Assembly (NCBI RefSeq): GCF_003385215.1
Contig: NZ_PQHW01000007.1
Coordinates: 62,001 to 126,000, forward strand
Length of the DNA stretch: 64,000 bases
Reading direction: 5' to 3'
Source: Amycolatopsis thermalba
GTDB taxonomy: Bacteria > Actinomycetota > Actinomycetes > Mycobacteriales > Pseudonocardiaceae
In this document: positions 57,646-64,000 of the stretch, piece by piece
Layout: each line of letters starts with the position of its first letter
How positions within the stretch are numbered: position 1 is the first letter of the stretch
Notes under the pieces: model-generated
What the model was told of the DNA's origin: nothing
The model's input: the letters and a program-made list of their open reading frames with translations, nothing else
Databases searched by the model: none
Program-made: the position numbers and the translations under genes

Positions 57646-58055
57646 CCGGTTCCGCGAAACCCGCCGGCACGGCTGCTACTGCGCACCGGCCACGCGCGAT
57701 CACACTTGTGATCCGGCGCTGGGCGCCTTGGGCGGGGGCAGTGCCGAGCGCCGCGATGCCTGCCACGGCGCCCGGGCGGCGGGCGGTGGTGCGGATGGCG
57801 GTGCCGAATACCTCGGCGACCGCCGAAGCCGCGCTACGCGCGGCGGCTCCTGCGGGGGCGGCGGTCCGCGTGGCGGTGCCGAACGGCTCGACGACCGCCG
57901 AGGCCGCGTTGCGCGTGGCGGTTCCTGCTGAGGCCGCGCTGCGCGTGCCAACCCCCACTGCCTCCGCGCTGTGCGTGGCCGCGCCTGCGCCGGGGCTCGC
58001 GCCGCGGGCGGCGTCGCAAGCCGCTCCCGTGTCCAGCACGGGAGCCAAGCCATGA
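57642..58055 (+). CDS. Ala-rich repeat ORF coupled between adnA and adnB
   Basis: The 406 nt between adnA and adnB contain one complete frame. Its GTG (57642) overlaps the adnA stop (GTGA) and its stop (58053-58055) overlaps the adnB start (ATGA). The 137-residue product is Ala/Val/Arg/Pro-rich, with a 25-residue repeat (VAVPNGSTTAEAALR...) and no recognisable domain. The double 4-nt overlap suggests translation, at least as a bridge for coupling to adnB. The composition suggests it is not a folded enzyme. It may equally be a repeat-expanded spacer. Confidence 0.35.
   Translation: MTGSAKPAGTAATAHRPRAITLVIRRWAPWAGAVPSAAMPATAPGRRAVVRMAVPNTSATAEAALRAAAPAGAAVRVAVPNGSTTAEAALRVAVPAEAALRVPTPTASALCVAAPAPGLAPRAASQAAPVSSTGAKP
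57791..57950 (+). repeat. 75-nt tandem repeat between adnA and adnB
   Basis: GGCGGTGCCGAA recurs exactly 75 nt apart (GTGCCGAA at 57801 and 57876), with similar following sequence (ACCGCCGAGGCCGCG...). A truncated third unit starts near 57918. The period keeps the frame of the bridging ORF. Confidence 0.75.
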
Positions 58056-61000
58056 CCGAGATCGCCTCCCCGGCCGAGATCGCGCACGCGCTCGGCCTGC
58101 ACCCGCCCACCCCGGAGCAAGCGGCGGTCATCGCGGCGCCCATCGAGCCCGCGCTCGTCGTCGCGGGGGCTGGGGCCGGGAAGACCGAGACCATGGCCGC
58201 CCGGGTGGTCTGGCTCGTCGCCAACGGGTTCGTCACCCCGGAGCGCGTCCTGGGCCTCACGTTCACCCGCAAGGCCGCCCGCCAGCTCCGCGACCTCGTC
58301 CGCGCCCGCCTGCGCCGTCTCGCCGGCTCCGGCCTCCTCGACCGGCTCGACCCGGGCGGCGCGCGCCGGGCCGCGGTGCTCGCCGGGGAACCCACCGTCC
58401 TCACCTACCACGCCTACGCCGGCCTCCACCACGCCGAGCACGGCCTGCGCCTGCCCGTGCAACCCGGCGTCCGCCTGCTCTCCGAAACCAGCTCCTGGCA
58501 GCTCGCCCACCGCGTGGTGTCGACCTGGGACGAAGACCTGGACACCGACCGCGTCCCCGCCTCGGTCACCGCGCAACTCCTCGCCCTCACCGGCGAACTC
58601 GGCGAACACCTGGTCACCGAAGAGAAACTCGCCGAGTACACCCGCTGGCTGTGTGACCTCATCGAACGCGCCCCGCGCGCCAAGGGCCAGCGCGCCGCGA
58701 TGCCCAAGTCGCTGACCGACATCATCGCCGCGCAGAAGTTCCGCCTCTCGCTCATCCCGCTCATCGAGGAGTACCAGCGCCGCAAACGAGCCGAGGGCGC
58801 ACTCGACTTCGCCGACCAGATGTCCCTCGCCGCGACCCTCGCCGACCAGCACCCGGCCGTCGCCGAGGGCGAACGCGCCCGCTACGGCGCTGTCCTCCTC
58901 GACGAGTACCAGGACACCGGCCACGCCCAGCGCATCCTGCTGCGCGCGCTCTTCGGCGGCGTCGAGAACGAGCCGCTGCCGGTCACCGCGGTCGGCGACC
59001 CCGCACAGGCCATCTACGGCTGGCGCGGCGCCAGCGCGGCCAACCTGCCCCGCTTCACCACCGACTTCCCGCGCCCGGGCCTCGAACCCGCCCACGAGTA
59101 CGGCCTGCTCACCAGCTTCCGCAACCCCGCCGAGGTCCTCGTCCTCGCCAACGGCATCGCCGAACCGCTGCGCCGGCGCGGCCTCGGCGTCGAACGGCTC
59201 CGCGCCCGCGACAACGCCGACCCCGCCGACATCGAGGTCGCCCTGCTGCCGGACATCCGCACCGAACGCGAATGGGTCGCCGACGCCGTGGCGCGCAGGT
59301 GGTTCGCCCACCAGGACGAGCACGGCGCCCCGCCCACCGCCGCCGTCCTCGTCCGCCGCCGCGCCGACATGGCCCCGATCGCCGCCGAGCTGCGGGCCCG
59401 CGGCCTGCCGGTCGAGGTCGTCGGCCTCGGCGGGCTCCTCGACGAACCCGAGGTGGCCGACCTCGTCGCCACCCTGCGCGTCCTCGCCGACCCGCTCGCC
59501 GGCACCGCCGCCGCCCGCCTGCTCACCGGTGCCCGCTGGCGCCTCGCGGCCGCCGACCTCGCCGCGCTGTGGCGGCGCGCCAACGAGATCTCCGCGCCGC
59601 CGCCCACCGAAGAGTCCAAGGTGGACGACCTGTTCGCCGAACGCGCCGAGCAGACCGGCCTCATCGACGCGCTCGACGACCCGGGCGACCCCAAGCGCTA
59701 CTCCCCGGAGGGCTACCGCCGCATCCGGCAACTCGGCCAGGAACTCGCCGCGCTGCGCCGCCGCCTCGACCAGTCGCTGCCCGAGCTGGTCGCCGACGTC
59801 GAACGGACCATGCTGCTCGACGTGGAAGCGCAGGCCCGCCCCGGCAGCGCCCGCCGCGCCCACCTGGACGCCTTCGCCGACGTGGTCACCGACTTCGCGG
59901 AGACCTCGCCCACCGCCACCCTGATGTCCTTCGTGGACTACCTGGCGACCGCCGCGCACGCCGAGGACGGCCTCACCCCGGGCGAGGTCGAGGTGGTGCC
60001 GGACCGCGTGCAGGTGCTGACCGTCCACTCCGCGAAGGGCCTGGAGTGGGAGGTCGTCGCCGTGCCGCACCTGGCGCGCGAGGTCTTCCCCAACAAGCGC
60101 CGGTCCTCGTCCTGGCTGCGCACCGTCACGTCGCTGCCCGCCGCGCTGCGCGGTGACTCCGCGGACCTGCCGAAGCTGCGCGTGTCCGACGGCATGGACC
60201 GCAAGGAGGTCATCGAGGCGTTCGAGATCCACGAGCAGGACTTCGCCGAGCGCGAGGCCGACGAGGAACGCCGCCTCTGCTACGTCGCGCTGACCCGCTC
60301 CGAGCGCGCGCTCGTCGTGTCCGGGCACTGGTGGAACGAGACGAGCACCCGTCCCAAGGGCCCCTCGGACTTCCTGCTGGAGGTCGGCGAACTGGCCGCC
60401 GACGGCGTCGGCAAGGTCGCCGCGTGGGCCGAGGAACCACCGGCCGACGAGGAGAACCCACTGGTCAGCCAGGCCCGGACGGCGCACTGGCCGTCCGACC
60501 CGCTGACCGGCCGCCGCGACGCCGTGCACGAGGGCGCCGACCTGGTCCGCACCGCGCTGGCCGACGGCGAGGTCGAGGAGGACGAGGACGCGGACGATCC
60601 GGACGGCTGGATCGCCGACACCGACGTGCTGCTCGCCGAGTACGCCAAGCGCGCCGGCACCGCCGACCAGGTCGCGCTGCCCGACCACCTGTCGGTGAGC
60701 CAGCTCGTCGAGCTCGCCGCGGACCCGGCCGGACTCGCGCGCCGCCTGCGCCGCCCGCTGCCGGTGCCGCCCAACACCTTCGCCCGCCGCGGCACCGCCT
60801 TCCACGGCTGGCTGGAGCGCCGCTTCGCCGGTGACCGGCTGTTCGACCTCGACGAGCTGCCCGGCGCCGCCGACCCGGACGAGGCCGGCGACGACGCGCT
60901 CGAAGCGCTGCAGGAGGCCTTCGACCGCAGCGCCTGGGCGTCGCGCACGCCGCACGAGGTGGAGGTGCCGTTCTCCACCGAGGTGGACGGCGTGACCGTG

Positions 61001-61273
61001 CGCGGGCGGATGGACGCCGTGTTCGCCGATCCGGACGGCGGCTGGACCGTCGTGGACTGGAAGACCGGCGCCGTGCCCGAGGAGGGCCGGATGGCCTCGC
61101 TCGCCGTGCAGCTGGCGGCGTACCGTCTGGCTTGGGCGTCGCTGTCCGGAACGCCGTTGGAGAAGGTGCGCGCGGCCTTCCACTACGTGCGCGAGGACCA
61201 CACGGTGCGCCCGGTGGACCTGCTCGACGCGGACGGTCTGCGCGATCTGCTCCGCAGCGTGCCACAGCCCTAG
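58052..61273 (+). CDS. adnB: AdnB, subunit of AdnAB helicase-nuclease
   Basis: The product has 1073 residues. The UvrD-type motor has Walker A GAGAGKT (39-45), LTFTRKAARQL, Walker B LLDEYQDTGHAQR, GDPAQAIYGWRGA, TVHSAKGLEWEVVAV and VALTRSERALVVSG. The C-terminal RecB-like nuclease has GTAFHGWLERRF, GRMDAVFADPDG and VVDWKTGAVPEEG. In mycobacteria AdnB is the lead motor and cuts one strand during end resection. ATG 58052 is favoured because homology begins there. A K+ channel gene follows 11 nt downstream, as next to Rv3201c. Confidence 0.93.
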   Translation: MTEIASPAEIAHALGLHPPTPEQAAVIAAPIEPALVVAGAGAGKTETMAARVVWLVANGFVTPERVLGLTFTRKAARQLRDLVRARLRRLAGSGLLDRLDPGGARRAAVLAGEPTVLTYHAYAGLHHAEHGLRLPVQPGVRLLSETSSWQLAHRVVSTWDEDLDTDRVPASVTAQLLALTGELGEHLVTEEKLAEYTRWLCDLIERAPRAKGQRAAMPKSLTDIIAAQKFRLSLIPLIEEYQRRKRAEGALDFADQMSLAATLADQHPAVAEGERARYGAVLLDEYQDTGHAQRILLRALFGGVENEPLPVTAVGDPAQAIYGWRGASAANLPRFTTDFPRPGLEPAHEYGLLTSFRNPAEVLVLANGIAEPLRRRGLGVERLRARDNADPADIEVALLPDIRTEREWVADAVARRWFAHQDEHGAPPTAAVLVRRRADMAPIAAELRARGLPVEVVGLGGLLDEPEVADLVATLRVLADPLAGTAAARLLTGARWRLAAADLAALWRRANEISAPPPTEESKVDDLFAERAEQTGLIDALDDPGDPKRYSPEGYRRIRQLGQELAALRRRLDQSLPELVADVERTMLLDVEAQARPGSARRAHLDAFADVVTDFAETSPTATLMSFVDYLATAAHAEDGLTPGEVEVVPDRVQVLTVHSAKGLEWEVVAVPHLAREVFPNKRRSSSWLRTVTSLPAALRGDSADLPKLRVSDGMDRKEVIEAFEIHEQDFAEREADEERRLCYVALTRSERALVVSGHWWNETSTRPKGPSDFLLEVGELAADGVGKVAAWAEEPPADEENPLVSQARTAHWPSDPLTGRRDAVHEGADLVRTALADGEVEEDEDADDPDGWIADTDVLLAEYAKRAGTADQVALPDHLSVSQLVELAADPAGLARRLRRPLPVPPNTFARRGTAFHGWLERRFAGDRLFDLDELPGAADPDEAGDDALEALQEAFDRSAWASRTPHEVEVPFSTEVDGVTVRGRMDAVFADPDGGWTVVDWKTGAVPEEGRMASLAVQLAAYRLAWASLSGTPLEKVRAAFHYVREDHTVRPVDLLDADGLRDLLRSVPQP

Positions 61274-61284
61274 CGAGGCCTGAC

Positions 61285-62355
61285 ATGATCCCTTACGATC
61301 CGCGGGTGCGTGTCGCGGACGAACCGGACCACTCGCTCGTCGGCGTCGTCCGGATGCCGGAGCCGGCGGTCAGCCCGATCCGGTCCATCGGCAGACGGGT
61401 CCTGTGGGCGCTGGTCGCGCTGGTGGCGGCCGTGTTCATCGTCTACCTGGGGCGGGACGGCTACCGGGACGTCAACGAGGACGGGCTCTCGCTGCTCGAC
61501 GCGTTCTACTACGCCACGGTGTCGCTCTCGACCACCGGTTACGGTGACATCACCCCGGTCACGAGCACGGCCCGGCTGATCAACGTGCTGGTGATCACGC
61601 CGTTGCGGGTGCTGTTCCTGATCGTCCTGGTCGGCACCACGCTCGAGGTGCTGACCGAGCGGTCGCGGCAGGCGCTCCGGATCCAGAAGTGGAGGACCAA
61701 GGTGCGGGACCACGTGGTGGTCGTCGGGTTCGGGACCAAGGGCCGGGCCGCGGTCAAGACCCTGCTCGGTGACGAGGCGATCGAGCCGAACAAGATCGTC
61801 GTGGTGGACACCGACCAGCAGGCGCTCGACGCGGCCGCCGCGCTGGGCCTGGTCACCGTGCACGGCTCGGCCACCCGGTCGGACGTGCTGCGGGTGGCGG
61901 CGGTGCAGCGGGCGCGCGCGGTCGTGGTGGCCGCGGACCGCGACGACTCGGCGGTGCTGGCCACGCTCACCGCGCGGGAACTGGCGCCCAAGGCGCACAT
62001 CGTGGTGTCGGTGCGCGAGGCGGAGAACGTGCACCTGCTCAAGCAGTCCGGCGCGAACCAGGTGGTGGTGTCGAGCGAGACCGCGGGACGGCTGCTCGGC
62101 ATGGCGACGTCCACGCCGGTCGTGGTGGACATGTTCGAGGACCTGCTGACCCCGGAGTCCGGGCTGGCGATCGCCGAGCGCCCGGCGGAGAAGTCCGAGG
62201 AGGGCGGCTCGCCGCGGCACCTGCCGGACATCGTGCTCGGCGTGGTGCGCGACGGGCAGCTGTACCGGGTGGACTCGCCCGCCGTGGACGCCATCGAACC
62301 CGGCGACCGGTTGCTCTACGTGAGGAAAGTGACCCCGGCCGACCGGGTTGAGTGA
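61285..62355 (+). CDS. Potassium channel with RCK (TrkA-N/TrkA-C) domains
   Basis: The product has 356 residues. It has two transmembrane helices (about 37-55 and 94-117) around a pore loop with selectivity filter TTGYGD. A cytoplasmic RCK domain follows, with the nucleotide-binding VVVGFGTKGRAAVKTLL and VVDTDQQALDAAAALG. A C-terminal TrkA-C part (about 275-350) completes it. It is a ligand-gated K+ channel of the MthK/Kch type in the cytoplasmic membrane. It corresponds to Rv3200c, downstream of adnB. Confidence 0.9.
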   Translation: MIPYDPRVRVADEPDHSLVGVVRMPEPAVSPIRSIGRRVLWALVALVAAVFIVYLGRDGYRDVNEDGLSLLDAFYYATVSLSTTGYGDITPVTSTARLINVLVITPLRVLFLIVLVGTTLEVLTERSRQALRIQKWRTKVRDHVVVVGFGTKGRAAVKTLLGDEAIEPNKIVVVDTDQQALDAAAALGLVTVHGSATRSDVLRVAAVQRARAVVVAADRDDSAVLATLTARELAPKAHIVVSVREAENVHLLKQSGANQVVVSSETAGRLLGMATSTPVVVDMFEDLLTPESGLAIAERPAEKSEEGGSPRHLPDIVLGVVRDGQLYRVDSPAVDAIEPGDRLLYVRKVTPADRVE

Positions 62356-62407
62356 TAGATCTCGGCAGCCCGTCGGCGGCTGTGCTTCACCCGGCGCTTC
62401 TGGAAGC

Positions 62408-62857
62408 ATGGTGATCGTGCTGCGCTGGAACACCCTCGCCGTCGCCGTGCTGGTCGGCATCGCCATCGTGACCGCCGTGTGGTGGGCGGGGCCGGGCGTG
62501 CTGGGCACCGCGGCCGCGGCGCAGGGCACGGTCGCGCAGGCCACGGTCACCAAGGGTGCCGAGTGCACGGCGCCGAACCCGCAGGAGACGGTGGAGATCA
62601 CGGTCGACGGCCGGACCCGCACGGGGATCCTGGACGCGTGCGGGCACGACCAGAACGACCGGGTCGACGTCACGGTGCCGGCCTCCGCGGGCGACGGGGA
62701 GATCCAGGTGCACCTGGCGGACGTGGTCACCGGCCACGACGACCTGCGCCGCCCGATCGGGCTGGCGCTGCTGGCGCTGAGCTGCCTCGGCGGAGGCACC
62801 TACGCATTCCTGATCCACCGCGGCCCGCGCCGCGCGGAGATCCCTGCCGCGAGCTGA
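62408..62857 (+). CDS. Small membrane protein with two transmembrane helices
   Basis: The 149-residue product has an N-terminal helix (about 8-28, TLAVAVLVGIAIVTAVWWAG) and a second near 117-135 (IGLALLALSCLGGGTYAFLI). Between them is an extracytoplasmic ~85-residue loop with two cysteines (AECTAPNP, DACGHDQ) that could form a disulfide. The tail is basic. ATG 62408 is the only start just before the first helix; its ribosome site (GGAAG) is close. Function unknown. Confidence 0.7.
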   Translation: MVIVLRWNTLAVAVLVGIAIVTAVWWAGPGVLGTAAAAQGTVAQATVTKGAECTAPNPQETVEITVDGRTRTGILDACGHDQNDRVDVTVPASAGDGEIQVHLADVVTGHDDLRRPIGLALLALSCLGGGTYAFLIHRGPRRAEIPAAS

Positions 62858-63029
62858 CCCGGCGCGCCGACGCTGCTGGCCCCACCGGAGGAGGTGAGGC
62901 CACATCACCCGCGACACGCGGAGGGCAGCCTTCCCGATGCCACCTGCACCGCGTGGGCGTGACCCGTCGGGCACATCCGGGAAGTGCGCGTCGGCTGGCC
63001 CCGGCCGCGGCGCCCGCCCGGAACCGCCC

Positions 63030-64000
63030 TCAGCGGACCTCCGCCGCCGGGGCCGCGAACGTGTTGCACTTCGCGATCCGGTTGAACTGCGCGCCCGTCC
63101 GCCACCACTGCGCGTAGTGCGCGTTGGTGCCGTGGTCGGAGCTGCCGGAGGTGTTGTCGCCGCGGGTGTCCTGGTCTCGCCAGGCCTTGGCGTACATGTC
63201 GCGCGTCACGGAGCCGCCCCGGTCGACCACCGCGCCCAGGAACATCCCCGAAAAGCACTGCGCCTGCAGCTCCTTGCGCCGGTCCAGCTCCAGCCCGGCC
63301 GGGCTGTTCTGCCCGACGGCGTAGATCTGCTGCCACACCGCGTCCATGATCCCGGCGACCTCCTGCACGTGGTGGCCGTACTCGTGCGCGAACAGCGCCA
63401 GGTAGACACCCGGGTTGTCGCCGTACTGGTCGGTCTGCAGGCCGCGGAAGGGCACGTACAGGTTGTCGTCGCAGTAGTAGGCCGCCGTCGCCACGCTCAC
63501 CGCGATCGTGCCGCACGCGGTGGTGAAGTGGGTGCCGGTCGGGAAGTGCAGGGTCGGCGGGGTGAACGGCAGGTGGTAGCGCTCCAGGAACTCGCCCCAG
63601 GCCTGGTTGAGGCACTGGTCGGCGGCGGTGAAGAACGCCTCGGCCGACGCCTGGTCGCTGCGCCACTCCGGCAGCTCGCACGCGAAGTTCTGCAGCCCGT
63701 CGTCCGGGTTCTGCAGGATCGGGTGGCTCGCCAGCGCAAGGATCTTCTCGCCGTCCACCGAGCTGGTCGCCGCCGCGGGCGCGTTGCCGCCGCTGGCCGC
63801 GGTGCTCGTCGGGGCGGCCACGGTCGGCGACGGCGAGTCCGGCCTGTTGCCGACCGCGATGAACACCACCAGCCCCGCGAGCAGCACCACCACGGCGCTC
63901 AGCGCGAACGCGGTCACCGGCCGCGAGGAACGACGCTCCGCCCGGTGCCGCGGCGCGGACGAGGGCGGCGGCACCGGTTCCCGGGGCGGCGGAGACGTCA
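63030..64000 (-). CDS. Neutral zinc metallopeptidase (YpfJ-like), 5' end outside window
   Basis: The frame is open to the right window edge; GTG 63974 is a possible internal start, but Pro-rich residues continue upstream. The visible 323 residues have a Pro-rich cytoplasmic start, one transmembrane helix (VTAFALSAVVVLLAGLVVFI), a Ser/Thr/Ala-rich linker and an extracytoplasmic peptidase with the zinc motif HEYGHHVQE. Typical YpfJ-family segments are YYCDDNLYVPFRG and ELQAQCFSGMFLG. Cysteines such as FACELPEW, TACGT and YYCDD may form disulfides. The protein is expected at the cell surface; substrate unknown. Confidence 0.85.
   Translation of the reverse strand, partial: TSPPPREPVPPPSSAPRHRAERRSSRPVTAFALSAVVVLLAGLVVFIAVGNRPDSPSPTVAAPTSTAASGGNAPAAATSSVDGEKILALASHPILQNPDDGLQNFACELPEWRSDQASAEAFFTAADQCLNQAWGEFLERYHLPFTPPTLHFPTGTHFTTACGTIAVSVATAAYYCDDNLYVPFRGLQTDQYGDNPGVYLALFAHEYGHHVQEVAGIMDAVWQQIYAVGQNSPAGLELDRRKELQAQCFSGMFLGAVVDRGGSVTRDMYAKAWRDQDTRGDNTSGSSDHGTNAHYAQWWRTGAQFNRIAKCNTFAAPAAEVR

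Noticed and set aside
57233-61201. 1322-codon open frame antisense to adnA/adnB
   Set aside because: Same reasoning: Gly/Ala/Arg/Val-rich mirror of a well-supported helicase gene, no motifs.

Overview
The window is a 64 kb stretch of a very GC-rich actinobacterial chromosome. Codon third positions are almost all G or C, GTG starts are frequent, and many starts look leaderless. Gene content and order point to Pseudonocardiaceae, most likely Amycolatopsis. Two blocks follow Mycobacterium tuberculosis gene order as I recall it. Positions 1.6-11.4 kb correspond to Rv1234-lpqY-sugABC...corA. Positions 24-62 kb correspond to Rv3212, rhlE, Rv3210c, Rv3208A, TetR, a DUF3152 protease, moeZ, Rv3205c, an alkyltransferase-like gene, adnA, adnB and a K+ channel. 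Species-specific genes are spliced into both blocks. No rRNA, tRNA, CRISPR array, transposase or prophage gene was seen.

Region 1 (1-11.6 kb): the end of an SPFH protein, an acyl-CoA dehydrogenase, a small stress-type membrane protein, and the trehalose importer lpqY-sugABC closed by a hairpin terminator. Between sugC and corA sits an accessory insert. It holds a nitroreductase fused to a gamma-butyrolactone-synthase-like (AfsA) double hotdog whose halves are in swapped order, a run of 94-nt tandem repeats, a ParB-like/metallophosphoesterase operon and a 37-residue membrane peptide. corA has a short leader ORF containing a Pro-Leu-Pro motif.

Region 2 (11.7-23.5 kb): MaoC hydratase, DUF2332, acyl-CoA synthetase, NUDIX hydrolase, small membrane proteins, PHP phosphoesterase, MarC, an ESX-associated pair (PPE-like plus EspG), a RecB-like nuclease, and a divergent TetR/SDR pair.

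Region 3 (23.5-39 kb): alpha/beta hydrolase and beta-propeller protein, RhlE helicase, ferritin-like protein, DUF3107, a TetR-controlled AurF-type diiron oxygenase with a hydrolase, a second TetR, DUF3152 metalloprotease and MoeZ. Inserted between moeZ and the Rv3205c-like gene is a two-gene conflict-type module: EACC1 plus a caspase-transmembrane-WD40 protein.

Region 4 (39-49.5 kb): a complete nitrate assimilation operon. It comprises nitrate reductase, its FAD/[2Fe-2S] electron-transfer subunit, a NarK-type transporter, NirB, NirD, a HemD-winged-helix regulator and a sirohydrochlorin chelatase that would supply the siroheme NirB needs. An SDR follows.

Region 5 (49.5-64 kb): an AlkZ-like protein and a DUF3224 protein diverge from a WYL regulator and a second HemD-like gene over one palindrome. 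A secreted hydrolase, an alkyltransferase-like protein, the AdnAB helicase-nuclease (with an Ala-rich repeat ORF coupled between its subunits), a K+ channel, a small membrane protein and a zinc metallopeptidase cut by the window end complete the region.

Cross-cutting patterns: (i) at least twelve genes have a TANNNT-like -10 hexamer 6-7 nt before the start codon, which suggests leaderless mRNAs; (ii) all three convergent intergenic gaps longer than 250 nt contain degenerate tandem or direct repeats that copy a neighbouring gene's 3' end including the stop codon.
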